NCBI RefSeq assembly: GCF_900107455.1
Contig: NZ_FNQB01000001.1
Location: 1,178,001 to 1,242,000 of the forward strand
Length of the DNA: 64,000 nt
DNA from: Asanoa ishikariensis
GTDB lineage: Bacteria > Actinomycetota > Actinomycetes > Mycobacteriales > Micromonosporaceae
Direction of reading: 5' to 3'
Numbering within the stretch: position 1 is the first letter of the stretch; every line of letters starts with the position of its first letter. The position numbers were made by a program, and so were the translations under genes. The notes beneath the pieces were generated by a model. The model saw only the letters and a list, made by a program, of their open reading frames with translations, ran no database searches and was not told the origin of the DNA. Below, piece by piece: positions 25,479 through 33,886 of the stretch.

Positions 25479-27227
25479 GTGCGATTTAAGGGAGGAGCGC
25501 TGGTTGCCGGCGCTCTGACCGTGGCGCTTGCCGCCGCGGGTTGTAGTGAAACCACCAACAATGGCGGAGGCGACGACGCGCCTCAGGCGACGACCCAGTC
25601 CGGGTCGATCTCTTACGAGGCCGCCGACAACACCGGGCCGGCGAAGGCCGTCGACGGCGCCACCAAGGGCGGCGTCCTGACGGTCATGCAGCAGGCCGAC
25701 TTCGAGCACCTTGACCCGGCTCGTAACTACGTGAACGTGCAGCAGCTGACGGGCAACCTGATCTACCGGTCGCTCAACGGTTACGTCGAGGACGGCAGCG
25801 GCAAGATGCTGCTCGTCGGCGACCTGGCCACGAACCCGGGCACCGACGTCAACAAGGACTGCAAGGTCTGGGAGTACAAGCTCCGCGACGGCCTGAAGTA
25901 CGAGGACGGCTCGGCGATCTCGTCGAAGGACGTCGCCTACGGCATCGCTCGTAGCTTCGCGGCGGAGCTCAACGAGGGCCCGAAGTACATCCAGCAGTGG
26001 CTCTACCCGGGCGGCGCCTACAACGCCTCCTACAAGGGCCCCTACGAGGGTGGCCAGATGCCGGCCGGCATCGAGACGCCGGACGACAAGACCATCAAGT
26101 TCACGTTCGCGGCTCCGCACTGCGACATGCCGTACGCGGCCGCGCTGCCGACGTCCGCGCCGGTCCCGCAGGCGAAGGACACCAAGGGCCAGTACGACCT
26201 GAAGCCGTTCTCCTCGGGTCCGTACAAGGTCAAGTCCTACACCCGTGACAACGCGCTCGAGCTCGAGCGCAACCCGAACTGGGACGCCAACACGGACCCG
26301 ATCCGCACCGCGTACCCGGACACCTACAAGTTCACGTTCGGTCTCGACCAGCAGCAGATCGCTGAGCGGCTCGTCGCTGACGCGGACGCCGACAAGGCCT
26401 CGATCACCTGGGGCGACACCCCGCCGGCCGTTCTGCCGCGTACCACCGGGGCCGGTGTGGCGGAGCGCGTTGCCAAGGGCCCGACGCAGTACGTCTGGTA
26501 CTTGGGTATCAACAACCAGCGGATCAAGGACAAGAAGATCCGTGAGGCGCTCTACTACGGCCTCGACCGTGACGCCGCGCTCAAGGCGATCGGTGGCACC
26601 TCGGCCGGTACTCCGGCCAGCACGCTGATGTCCCCGACCACTGCGGGCTTCGAGGCGTACGACGCCTACAACGCTCCGGCGACCGGCGACCCGGCGAAGG
26701 TCAAGGAGATCCTGGGCGGCACCACTCCGCCGCCGCTGGTGCTGGCGCACAGCAACACGCCGCTGCGTACCGCGCAGGCTGAGGCGATCCGTGCCAGCCT
26801 GGTCAAGGCGGGCTTCCAGGTCACCCTGAAGGCCATCGAGGCGACCAGCTACTACGACGAGGTCGGCCGCAAGACCACGCCGTTCGACCTCTACCTGCAC
26901 GGTTGGGGTTCGGACTGGCCGACCGGTTCGACCATCATCCCGCCGCTGTACGACAGCCGCGAGATCGTCGACGAGGGCAACCAGAACCTGGCCTACTTCG
27001 CCGAGCCGAGCATCGACGCCGAGATCGACCGCATCAAGACTCTGTCCGCGGCCGAGCAGGACGCGGCGTGGATGGCGCTCGACAAGAAGATCATGACCGA
27101 GTTCCTTCCCGAGATCCCGGCGTACTACGACGCCACCCACGAGCTCTTCGGCTCGAAGGTTGGCAACGTGTACCTGAGCGACGCCTTCGGCGCCATTCAG
27201 CTGAACAAGATCTACGTCAAGCCGTAA
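25479..27227 (+). CDS. Extracellular solute-binding lipoprotein, family 5 (peptide type)
   Basis: 582 residues. Signal peptide with lipobox LAAAGC; the Cys at residue 22 would be lipidated. A Gly/Asp/Gln-rich linker follows, then the SBP_bac_5 domain with GGVLTVMQQADFEHLDPAR, the VWEYKLRDGLKYEDG block and YDLYLHGWGSDWP-like text near the end (FDLYLHGWGSDWP). It delivers peptides or similar ligands to the adjacent permeases. GTG start with a GGGAGAAG upstream. Codon use is more uniform than in its neighbours, as expected for a highly expressed gene. A 13-bp hairpin follows and separates it from the B permease. Confidence 0.92.
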   Translation: MRFKGGALVAGALTVALAAAGCSETTNNGGGDDAPQATTQSGSISYEAADNTGPAKAVDGATKGGVLTVMQQADFEHLDPARNYVNVQQLTGNLIYRSLNGYVEDGSGKMLLVGDLATNPGTDVNKDCKVWEYKLRDGLKYEDGSAISSKDVAYGIARSFAAELNEGPKYIQQWLYPGGAYNASYKGPYEGGQMPAGIETPDDKTIKFTFAAPHCDMPYAAALPTSAPVPQAKDTKGQYDLKPFSSGPYKVKSYTRDNALELERNPNWDANTDPIRTAYPDTYKFTFGLDQQQIAERLVADADADKASITWGDTPPAVLPRTTGAGVAERVAKGPTQYVWYLGINNQRIKDKKIREALYYGLDRDAALKAIGGTSAGTPASTLMSPTTAGFEAYDAYNAPATGDPAKVKEILGGTTPPPLVLAHSNTPLRTAQAEAIRASLVKAGFQVTLKAIEATSYYDEVGRKTTPFDLYLHGWGSDWPTGSTIIPPLYDSREIVDEGNQNLAYFAEPSIDAEIDRIKTLSAAEQDAAWMALDKKIMTEFLPEIPAYYDATHELFGSKVGNVYLSDAFGAIQLNKIYVKP

Positions 27228-27270
27228 CAAGCTCGACGGTTTCTCCTAGCTATTCCTGATCCGCTGTGAT

Positions 27271-27313
27271 CGGGTGCGGGTGGGCTTCCCAGAAGGAGGG
27301 CCACCCGCACCCG
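27271..27313 (+). terminator. Intergenic hairpin after the binding-protein gene
   Basis: CGGGTGCGGGTGG (27271-27283) and CCACCCGCACCCG (27301-27313) form a 13-bp perfect stem with a 17-nt loop and no U-tract. Such hairpins after binding-protein genes typically stabilise the upstream mRNA or reduce downstream transcription. A similar one lies at the same place in the second ABC operon. Confidence 0.6.
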
Positions 27314-27344
27314 ACCGGCAGTCTTCATCGGATAGGTGCGTTCC

Positions 27345-28337
27345 ATGGTCCGGTTCATTACCCGCCGCGTGCTCGTCGGCGTCGCGACGATCATCGCGAT
27401 CAGCATCATCGTCTTCGGGCTGTTCTTCGCCGTGCCGTCGTCGCCGGCGAAGGTCATGTGCGGGAAGAACTGCGACCCGGCCAGCATCGCCGCAGTGGAG
27501 ACCCGCCTCGGCCTGCGTGAGCCGATCGTCGAGCAGTACACCGGCTTCATGAAAGGCGTCTTCGTCGGCCGGACGTACGCCGAGGGCACCGCCTTCGAGC
27601 AGCGCTGCGACGCGCCCTGCCTGGGCTACTCCTTCCGTAACAACGAGCCCGTCACCGCGATCCTCAGCCGGACGCTGCCCGTCACCGTGAGCATCGTCGC
27701 CGGCGCCGCGGTCCTCTGGCTGCTGATCGGTGTCTCGCTAGGCATGGTCTCGGCACTTCGAAGAGGCACCCTGTTCGACAAGGTCGCGATCGGCATCTCG
27801 CTGACCGGCGCGTCGATGCAGGTCTTCTTCTTCGGCCTGATCCTGCTCTACGGCACCGTGTACGCCACCGGCCTGCTGCCATTCCCGTCTTACACCCCGA
27901 TCACCGAGAATCCGCTGAAATGGGCGACCGGCCTGATCCTGCCCTGGGTCACGCTCGGCTTCCTCAACTCGGCGATCTACGCCCGGCTGTCGCGCGCACA
28001 GATGCTCGAGACTCTCTCCGAGGACTACGTGCGCACCGCCCGGGCCAAGGGCCTGCCGCTCAGCCGCGTCTACACCAAGCACGCGCTGCGCGCCGCGATC
28101 ACGCCGATCGTGACGATCGCCGGCCTCGACATCGGTGCGTCGCTGGGTGGCACCTTCATCACCGAGACCATCTTCGGCCTGCGCGGTCTCGGCAAGGAGA
28201 CCGTCGAGGCGGTCAACTTCCTGAACTTGCCGATCGTCGTCGCTACGGTCCTGCTGGCGGCGGTGTTCATCGTCATCGCCAACCTGATCGTCGACTTGCT
28301 GTACGCCGTGATCGACCCACGGGTCCGGCTGAGCTGA
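27345..28337 (+). CDS. Oligo/dipeptide ABC transporter permease (DppB/OppB type)
   Basis: 330 residues from ATG 27345 (a GTG at 27336 would add three residues; AGGTG at 27334 suits the ATG as SD). The N-terminal helix RRVLVGVATIIAISIIVFGL is followed by a large extracytoplasmic loop and five more helices. The EAA loop reads DYVRTARAKGLPLSRVYTKH and the C-terminus DLLYAVIDPRVRLS is typical of the B subunit. The outside loop carries an extra CGKNCDP segment and a second Cys pair (CDAPC), which might form disulphides and is not usual in the family. Confidence 0.9.
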   Translation: MVRFITRRVLVGVATIIAISIIVFGLFFAVPSSPAKVMCGKNCDPASIAAVETRLGLREPIVEQYTGFMKGVFVGRTYAEGTAFEQRCDAPCLGYSFRNNEPVTAILSRTLPVTVSIVAGAAVLWLLIGVSLGMVSALRRGTLFDKVAIGISLTGASMQVFFFGLILLYGTVYATGLLPFPSYTPITENPLKWATGLILPWVTLGFLNSAIYARLSRAQMLETLSEDYVRTARAKGLPLSRVYTKHALRAAITPIVTIAGLDIGASLGGTFITETIFGLRGLGKETVEAVNFLNLPIVVATVLLAAVFIVIANLIVDLLYAVIDPRVRLS

Positions 28338-28356
28338 AGCGCGAGGGAGAACAACA

Positions 28357-29439
28357 GTGACTGCACCAGCCTCGGCGCCGAACAGCCCGACGACCACCGA
28401 CAAGGATCCGTACCTGCGGGTCAACGACCTGCGCGTGCAGTTCCCGACCGAAGACGGCGTCGTCAAGGCCGTCGACGGGGTGTCCTTCTCGGTCGAGCGC
28501 GGCAAGACCCTGGGCATCGTCGGCGAGTCCGGATCCGGCAAGAGCGTCACCTCACTGACCATCATGGGTCTGCACAACACGAAGCGCGCCCGCATCTCCG
28601 GTGAGATCCTGGTCGGCGGCCGCAACGTGGTCGGCATGTCCGAGGAGCAGACCCGCCGCCTGCGTGGCCGCGACATGGCCATGATCTTCCAGGACCCGCT
28701 GTCCGCGCTGCACCCCTATTACAAGGTGGGCTCGCAGATCGCCGAGGCATACAAGGTCCACCACCCCAAGGCGTCGAGGGCCGAGTCGAAGAAGCGCGCG
28801 GTCGACATGCTCGGCCGGGTCGGCATCCCGCAGCCGGCGCGCCGGGCCGACTCGTACCCCCACGAGTTCTCGGGCGGCATGCGGCAGCGCGCCATGATCG
28901 CGATGGCCCTGGTCAACGACCCTGACCTGCTGATCGCCGACGAGCCGACCACCGCGCTCGACGTGACCGTGCAGGCGCAGATCCTCGACCTGCTCGAGGA
29001 CCTCCAGCGCGAGTTCAACTCCGCGATCATCATGATCACGCACGACCTCGGCGTGGTCGCCCAGGTCGCCGACGAGGTGCTCGTCATGTACGGCGGCCGG
29101 GCCGTCGAGTTCGGCACCGTCGAGCAGGTCATGCGCCGGCCGCAGCACCCCTACACCTGGGGTCTGCTGGCCAGCGTGCCGTCCCTGCACGGCGACTCCG
29201 ACGCCGACCTGGTGCCGATCAAGGGCAACCCGCCGTCGCTGATCAACCTGCCGACCGGCTGCGCCTTCCACCCGCGTTGCCGCTACGCCGGCCGCAACGG
29301 CGACCGGTCGCTCACCGAGGTGCCCGAGCTTCACCAGGTCCACGAACGGGGTCACCTGGTCGCCTGTCATCTGTCCGAGGCGGACCGCACGAAGTTCTAC
29401 GCCGAGGACATCGCACCGTCCGCTGGAGTCGCGCAATGA
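28357..29439 (+). CDS. Peptide ABC transporter ATPase (DppD/OppD type)
   Basis: 360 residues. Walker [10 protein letters not shown], signature [10 protein letters not shown], Walker [13 protein letters not shown], switch His in MITHDLG. The C-terminal oligopeptide/dipeptide extension carries [11 protein letters not shown] and a final Cys (VACHL), the four-Cys pattern that binds an iron-sulfur cluster in OppD/DppD proteins. GTG 28357 follows GAGGGAG. Forms a heterodimer with the next gene product. Confidence 0.93.
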   Translation: MTAPASAPNSPTTTDKDPYLRVNDLRVQFPTEDGVVKAVDGVSFSVERGKTLGIVGESGSGKSVTSLTIMGLHNTKRARISGEILVGGRNVVGMSEEQTRRLRGRDMAMIFQDPLSALHPYYKVGSQIAEAYKVHHPKASRAESKKRAVDMLGRVGIPQPARRADSYPHEFSGGMRQRAMIAMALVNDPDLLIADEPTTALDVTVQAQILDLLEDLQREFNSAIIMITHDLGVVAQVADEVLVMYGGRAVEFGTVEQVMRRPQHPYTWGLLASVPSLHGDSDADLVPIKGNPPSLINLPTGCAFHPRCRYAGRNGDRSLTEVPELHQVHERGHLVACHLSEADRTKFYAEDIAPSAGVAQ

Positions 29440-30473
29440 CCGAGACCCTGGTCCAGGAGCCCGGCACGGAGCCGGTCAAGCCGTCCCGCCCGTCCGGCGA
29501 GCCGCTGCTGGTGGTCGACAACCTGACCAAGCACTTCCCGGTGCGGTCCGGCCTGTTCGGCAAGACCGGCCTGGTGCGCGCCGTCGACGGGGTCAGCTTC
29601 TCCGTCGCGCCGGGCGAGACGCTCGGCCTCGTCGGCGAGTCCGGCTGTGGCAAGACCACCACCGGCCGCATGCTGGTGCGCCTGCTGGAGCCCACCTCGG
29701 GGAAGATCACCTTCGAGGGCAAGGACATCAGCCACGCCAAGGGCGGTGGCCTGCGTCAGCTCCGCCAGGACATGCAGATCATCTTCCAGGACCCGTACGC
29801 GTCGCTGAACCCGCGGCACACGGTGGGCCGGATCGTGGCCATGCCGTTGCAGGTCAACGGGATCAACCCGCCCGGCGGCGTGAAGAAGCGCGTCCAGGAG
29901 CTGCTCGAGCTGGTCGGCCTCAACCCGGAGCACTACAACCGCTACCCGCACGAGTTCTCCGGCGGCCAGCGCCAGCGCATCGGCGTTGCCCGCGCGCTGG
30001 CCCTGAAGCCGAAGATCATCGTCGCTGACGAGCCGGTCTCGGCGCTCGACGTGTCGATCCAGGCGCAGGTCATCAACCTGCTGCGTGGGCTCCAGCGCGA
30101 CCTCGACCTGGCGTTCGTCTTCATCGCGCACGACCTGGCCGTGGTCCGGCACTTCTGCCAGCGGATCGGCGTCATGTACCTCGGCAAGCTCGTCGAGATC
30201 GGCGACCGCAACTCGATCTACGAGCGGCCGGCCCACCCGTACACCCGCGCGCTGCTGTCGGCGGTGCCGGACGTGACCAAGATGGGCGCCTCGGGCCGCA
30301 TCCGCCTCGAAGGCGACGTGCCGACGCCGCTCAACCCGCCGTCCGGCTGCCGCTTCCGCACCCGTTGCTGGAAGGCACAGGACATCTGCGCGACCGAGGA
30401 ACCGCCGCTCACGATCAAGCCCAGCGGCACCGTCGCCGCGTGCCACTTCCCGGAAGACGGCACGATCAAGTAA
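29436..30473 (+). CDS. Peptide ABC transporter ATPase (DppF/OppF type)
   Basis: 345 residues; ATG overlaps the previous stop (ATGA). Walker [10 protein letters not shown], signature [10 protein letters not shown], Walker [13 protein letters not shown], switch His in FIAHDLA, and the C-terminal Cys cluster ([15 protein letters not shown] ... CHFP). Last gene of the operon, followed by a strong bidirectional terminator. Confidence 0.93.
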   Translation: MTETLVQEPGTEPVKPSRPSGEPLLVVDNLTKHFPVRSGLFGKTGLVRAVDGVSFSVAPGETLGLVGESGCGKTTTGRMLVRLLEPTSGKITFEGKDISHAKGGGLRQLRQDMQIIFQDPYASLNPRHTVGRIVAMPLQVNGINPPGGVKKRVQELLELVGLNPEHYNRYPHEFSGGQRQRIGVARALALKPKIIVADEPVSALDVSIQAQVINLLRGLQRDLDLAFVFIAHDLAVVRHFCQRIGVMYLGKLVEIGDRNSIYERPAHPYTRALLSAVPDVTKMGASGRIRLEGDVPTPLNPPSGCRFRTRCWKAQDICATEEPPLTIKPSGTVAACHFPEDGTIK

Positions 30474-30488
30474 CCCCTCGCCGCACGG

Positions 30489-30517
30489 AAAGAGGCAGGT
30501 CGCCGACCTGCCTCTTT
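30489..30517. terminator. Bidirectional terminator between the ABC operon and merR-type gene
   Basis: AAAGAGGCAGGTC (30489-30501), loop GCC, GACCTGCCTCTTT (30505-30517): a 13-bp perfect stem ending in AAA/TTT on both strands, between convergent genes. Confidence 0.8.
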
Positions 30518-30522
30518 CGCGT

Positions 30523-31437
30523 TCACCGCGCCAGGGCCGCGATCAGCCAGTCGAAGACCGGACCCAGCGGCGGCGTGGCCGGCCAGTCGTTGATCACGCC
30601 GATCAGGTGGACGTACCGCTCGGTCCGCGGGTCGTTCGCGGTCCGCAGGCGGGCCAGCAGCCTCGTCCGGTACGCGGCGGAGTCGGTCGTCCCGAAGGTT
30701 TCCGCATAGCGGGCGACCACATCGGACAGCACCGCGGCCGCCGCCGGCGCGGTCGGTTGGATGCCCGCCGCGATCGCCGTGGTGACCTGGTCGCGCACCT
30801 CGATGGTCAGCTTGTGGTGCAGGCCCATCCGGCCGCCCTCGGCGATCTCGGCCGCCTGGTGCTCGGCCATCCGCCGCACGCTCGCGACGAAGTCCGGGTC
30901 ACGCACCAGCTCCGCCAGCTCGACCCAGGCGTCGACCTGCTCGGTGGTCGGCTCGTCCGGCAGGTACGGCAACGCCGACCGAAGCCAGGCCACGAAGTCC
31001 TGGTTGGCGTCGAGCCCGCCGAAGGCGCGGTCGACGAAGTCGTCGATCAGGCGGTGTCGTTCGGCCTCGGACAGTTGGACGACACGGTGCATGAAAGCCA
31101 TCTCCTCTGGTGCGGTGTCGCGCCGGGCCACCGCCCGCAGCACGGCCAGGCGCAGGCGCAGGACCCGGATCTGCACGTCGAGCGCGTCGGCGTGCCGGCC
31201 CGCGGCCTGCGCCACCGTGAGGTCCTCGGCCAACACCCGCCGGATCGTGGCCAGGTCCAGGCCGAGATCGCGGAGCGTACGGATGAGGTCCAGGCGGGCG
31301 ACGGCCGCGATGTCGTAGCGGCGGTGGTTGGCGGCGCTGCGATCGGTCGGCGGCAGGAGCCCGGCGTCGGAGTAGAACCGGATCGTGCGCACTGGCAGCC
31401 CGGTGCGGCGGGCCAGGTCTCCTATCGAGTACCGCAT
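30523..31437 (-). CDS. MerR-family transcriptional regulator
   Basis: 304 residues. The winged helix-turn-helix is at the very N-terminus (MRYSIGDLARRTGLPVRTI, then RFYSDAGLLPPTDRS and YDIAAVARLDLIRTLRDLG). A coiled-coil dimer helix follows (about residues 85-115), then a long C-terminal helical domain of 180 residues with no known ligand motif and no metal-binding Cys. I placed the start at ATG 31437, where the DNA-binding domain begins and GGAGG stands upstream, rather than 57 bp farther out. Divergent from a GNAT acetyltransferase gene, the most likely regulatory target. The effector is unknown, probably a small organic molecule. Confidence 0.87.
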   Translation of the reverse strand: MRYSIGDLARRTGLPVRTIRFYSDAGLLPPTDRSAANHRRYDIAAVARLDLIRTLRDLGLDLATIRRVLAEDLTVAQAAGRHADALDVQIRVLRLRLAVLRAVARRDTAPEEMAFMHRVVQLSEAERHRLIDDFVDRAFGGLDANQDFVAWLRSALPYLPDEPTTEQVDAWVELAELVRDPDFVASVRRMAEHQAAEIAEGGRMGLHHKLTIEVRDQVTTAIAAGIQPTAPAAAAVLSDVVARYAETFGTTDSAAYRTRLLARLRTANDPRTERYVHLIGVINDWPATPPLGPVFDWLIAALAR

Positions 31438-31523
31438 GCCGACCACCCTCCGACCTCCACCCGCTGGAGATGCAAACGCTATGACCTGAACCACGAGAGC
31501 TACCCCTCCGACGACCCGTTTCG

Positions 31524-31529
31524 TACGGT
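31524..31529 (+). promoter_or_regulatory. -10 box of leaderless GNAT promoter
   Basis: TACGGT, 6 nt before ATG 31536, with no SD: a leaderless start in the 98-bp divergent region facing the MerR gene. Confidence 0.45.
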
Positions 31530-31535
31530 CGGCGC

Positions 31536-32291
31536 ATGGGGGAACAGATCGATGCGGTGGTCGAGGCTTGGCGGCGGGCGATCGTGCTGTGCACGGAGGC
31601 CCTGCCAGGCTCCTTCGAGCGGCTCGGACCGCACGGGACGGCGGAGCTGGTCACCGGCCTGCCGGTGCCGACCATGAACGGCGTGATCCAGATCGGGCCG
31701 GCGGTCGACGCCGACGAGGTCGCGGCGTTCGCCGCGTCGCCCCGGCTGGCCGACCTGCCGTGGAGCCTGCAGGTGCGTGACGCCCACGCGGCGGACCGGG
31801 TCGCGGCGATCGCGGCGGATCACAAGCTCGACCAGCGCAGTCCGCTGCCGCTCATGGTCAAGGAGCTCACCGACGCCGACGCGACCGCCGACGAGCCCAC
31901 CGTGCGCCGCGTCTCGGGCGACGACAGCGACCTCTACCGTCGGGCGCTGGCGGCCGGTTTCGGGGCCCCGGAGTTCATCTTCACCGGGTTCAGCGCGCCC
32001 GCGCTGCTGGACAACCCGGCCATGGCGCCATACGTCGTCGAGGTGGCCGGTGCGGTGGTCGCCACCTCGTTCGGTGTCCGGGTCGACGACATGATCGGCG
32101 TCTACAACATCTCCGTCCCACCGGAGCACCGGCGGCGGGGCTACGGGCGCGTGGCGACGGCGGCCGTGCTCGGCGACGCCTACCGGGACGGCGCGCGGAC
32201 CGCGTTCCTCAACGCCTCCGTGCTGGGCGAGCCGCTCTACGCCGCGATGGGCTTCCACACCGCCGAGACCTGGACGGTCTTCACCGCCTAG
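31536..32291 (+). CDS. GNAT-family N-acetyltransferase
   Basis: 251 residues. The acetyl-CoA-binding C-terminal half is clear: GVYNISVPPEHRRRGYGRVA contains the R/Q-x-x-G-x-G/A pyrophosphate loop, followed by LNASVLGEPLYAAMGF. The N-terminal 120 residues form a second, degenerate GNAT-like domain (a MNGVIQ segment). Acceptor unknown. Leaderless start; divergent from the MerR regulator, which may control it. TAG stop, 2 bp from the convergent esterase gene. Confidence 0.83.
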   Translation: MGEQIDAVVEAWRRAIVLCTEALPGSFERLGPHGTAELVTGLPVPTMNGVIQIGPAVDADEVAAFAASPRLADLPWSLQVRDAHAADRVAAIAADHKLDQRSPLPLMVKELTDADATADEPTVRRVSGDDSDLYRRALAAGFGAPEFIFTGFSAPALLDNPAMAPYVVEVAGAVVATSFGVRVDDMIGVYNISVPPEHRRRGYGRVATAAVLGDAYRDGARTAFLNASVLGEPLYAAMGFHTAETWTVFTA

Positions 32292-32293
32292 CG

Positions 32294-33256
32294 TCAGCCG
32301 ACCCGGCTGCCGATCAGGCCCGACAGCTCCATCGTGGCTTCGTGGCAGGCCGCGGACCAGCGGGTGAACTGCGGGAACCCGTGGGTCAGGTCGGGGTTGT
32401 GCACGTACGTCAGGTCGTTGCCGGCCTCCGCCAGCCGCTGTGCGTACGCGTGCCCGACATCGCGCAGCGGGTCGAAACCGTTGGTGACCAGGATCGCCGG
32501 TGGCAGGTCGGCGTGCGACTCCGCGTTCATCGGCGTGACGTACGGCTGCCGCCCGTCATCGGTGTTCTTGAGGTAGTTGCGGACCATCTCGTAGATCCCG
32601 TTGGTCTCCAGGTAGAGCCCGGCCCGGTTCTCGCTGCCGGCGAGCGTGTCACCCGGGAAGGCTGCCTCGGGGAAGAGCGGCACCTGCAGCGCGAGCCGTG
32701 GCCCGCGCTCGTCGCGCAGCTTCAGCGCCACCACGCAGGTCATGTTGCCGCCGGCCGAGTCGCCGCCGAGGGCGATCCGGCCCGGGTCGACGCCCTGGTC
32801 GTCGGCGTTGTCGAACAGCCAGCGCACGAAGTACTCGATCTCGTCGATCTGCACCGGGAACTTAGCCTCGGGCGCGAGCTGGTAGTCGATCGTGTAGGTG
32901 GCGATGCCGGCCCGCTCGGCGATCAGCCGCATCGGCACCTCGAACTCGTCGAGCGTGCCGTAGCTGAACCCGCCGCCGTGCACGTACACCAGCGCGCCGG
33001 ACGGGGCTCGTGGCGGGCGGGCCGGCGTGTGCCGACGCACCGTCAGCGAACCGTGCGGGCCGGGCAGCACGAGCGTGTCGACCGCGCCGATGTCCGGCCA
33101 CGGCCCCGCGCCGAGCATCTCGTGGTCGCGTCGGCCCTGCGCGATCGACACGTCCGCGCCCAGAGTGGGTCCGTGCGGCAGCCACTGCGCCAACTCCGGG
33201 TCGAGCGTGCCCCGGCCTACCGACGCGGGAATGGTGGTCCGGTCGTAGATGGGCAT
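32294..33256 (-). CDS. Alpha/beta hydrolase of the hormone-sensitive-lipase family (carboxylesterase)
   Basis: 320 residues with the full HSL set: oxyanion motif VYVHGGGFSYG, nucleophile elbow GGDSAGGNM, acidic residue in NGFDPLRD, catalytic His in LTHGFPQF. The family hydrolyses short-chain esters of small acyl or aromatic compounds in the cytosol. The start ATG 33256 gives a normal N-terminal cap region. No signal peptide. The gene lies convergent to the GNAT gene; nothing nearby fixes the substrate. Confidence 0.9.
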   Translation of the reverse strand: MPIYDRTTIPASVGRGTLDPELAQWLPHGPTLGADVSIAQGRRDHEMLGAGPWPDIGAVDTLVLPGPHGSLTVRRHTPARPPRAPSGALVYVHGGGFSYGTLDEFEVPMRLIAERAGIATYTIDYQLAPEAKFPVQIDEIEYFVRWLFDNADDQGVDPGRIALGGDSAGGNMTCVVALKLRDERGPRLALQVPLFPEAAFPGDTLAGSENRAGLYLETNGIYEMVRNYLKNTDDGRQPYVTPMNAESHADLPPAILVTNGFDPLRDVGHAYAQRLAEAGNDLTYVHNPDLTHGFPQFTRWSAACHEATMELSGLIGSRVG

Positions 33257-33305
33257 AGACCCATGCTGCGCCGGGTACGCGTCGCGGCGCGGGCGTTCGC
33301 CGGTT

Positions 33306-33599
33306 CTACAGCGCTCCGCGGCCCGCGCGCAGGATCAGCAGCGCGAGTTGGGTGCCGTCCGCTCCCAACTCGGTGCGGAACTTCTCCAGGATCTCCCGCT
33401 CACGGGACAGCACGAGGCGGGTGCCACCCGAGGCGACCCGGGTCGCACCGACCTGCTGAGACAGGTTCGCGCGCTCCTGCCACAGCTCGATCAGCGCGGT
33501 GTCGATCGCGTCGATCCGCTCGCGCATCGCGCGGATGCGCTGTGCGGCGGCTTCGTCTTCCGTGCCGGTGGTCGGCTGGGCGACGGCGTTGGTGCTCAT
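33306..33599 (-). CDS. Chorismate mutase (AroQ class)
   Basis: 97 residues, the size of the secreted-free AroQ type of actinobacteria (as Rv0948c). Two to three helices with RIRAMRERIDAIDTALIEL, the QERANLSQQVGATR segment and SREREILEKF carry the Arg/Lys/Glu active-site set. It converts chorismate to prephenate, the committed step to Phe and Tyr. ATG 33599 has GAGGAG 6 nt upstream. In mycobacteria such an enzyme needs DAHP synthase as activating partner; none is in this window. The leader upstream (33668-33820) has a Phe/Tyr-rich mini-ORF and alternative hairpins that point to attenuation by the pathway's end products. Confidence 0.9.
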   Translation of the reverse strand: MSTNAVAQPTTGTEDEAAAQRIRAMRERIDAIDTALIELWQERANLSQQVGATRVASGGTRLVLSREREILEKFRTELGADGTQLALLILRAGRGAL

Positions 33600-33667
33600 G
33601 TCGTGCTCCTCGGGGGCCATCTCGGTTCTCTTTTGGCTGGTGGGCGCCGGTCGGACCCCGGAGGCAG

Positions 33668-33746
33668 AAAAGCCCCGGGCTCCAGGAGCCCGGGGCTTTT
33701 CGCAGGTCTTGTGCTCAGGCGCGACCTACAGCTGCCGGACTCCCGG
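33668..33746 (-). promoter_or_regulatory. Transcription attenuator of the chorismate mutase gene
   Basis: Terminator: arms 33685-33700 and 33668-33683 pair over 16 bp (AAAAGCCCCGGGCTCC in the 5' arm) and end in TTTT. Candidate antiterminator: CCGGGAGTCCGG (33746 to 33735) pairs over 12 bp, two of them G-U, with CCGGGCTCCTGG (33693 to 33682), which includes the terminator's 5' arm and loop, so the two folds exclude each other. A further 7-bp stem (33723-33729 with 33702-33708) lies over the leader stop codon. Confidence 0.75.
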
Positions 33747-33783
33747 TGCCGTAGTAAAAGTAAAATCGCGGACGCTGGATCAC
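33715..33783 (-). CDS. Leader peptide with Phe-Tyr-Phe-Tyr-Tyr control codons
   Basis: A 22-residue ORF starting at GTG 33783 and ending with TGA at 33717-33715. Residues 7-11 are FYFYY (TTT TAC TTT TAC TAC), an extreme density of two codon types that are scarce in a GC-rich genome and that match the two amino acids made from prephenate. The GTG is 7 nt after a -10-like CATACT, so the peptide may be translated from a leaderless mRNA. The control codons end 4 nt before the first strand of the antiterminator. Stalling on the early Phe/Tyr codons would leave that strand free; fast passage would let the terminator form. The function is inferred from arrangement, as for pheL/trpL leaders. Confidence 0.72.
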   Translation of the reverse strand: MIQRPRFYFYYGTGSPAAVGRA

Positions 33784-33790
33784 GTTGGCA

Positions 33791-33820
33791 AGTATGCCCG
33801 CGGCTCCCAAACCGGCGCAA
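33791..33820 (-). promoter_or_regulatory. Promoter of the chorismate mutase leader
   Basis: On the minus strand TTGCGC (33820 to 33815) and CATACT (33796 to 33791) are separated by 18 bp, and the leader GTG begins 7 nt later. Confidence 0.5.
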
Positions 33821-33886
33821 GAGCCACCGGGGTGTGGCGCCCGACCCATCCCGACCAGCGGGACAGAACGGGCGCCCACCGCCGGA

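Noticed and set aside
33668-33700. Plain terminator of the upstream nucleotidase gene
   Set aside because: A terminator here would serve the nucleotidase by position, but the FYFYY leader ORF, the mutually exclusive pairing and the promoter-like boxes between fit an attenuator better.
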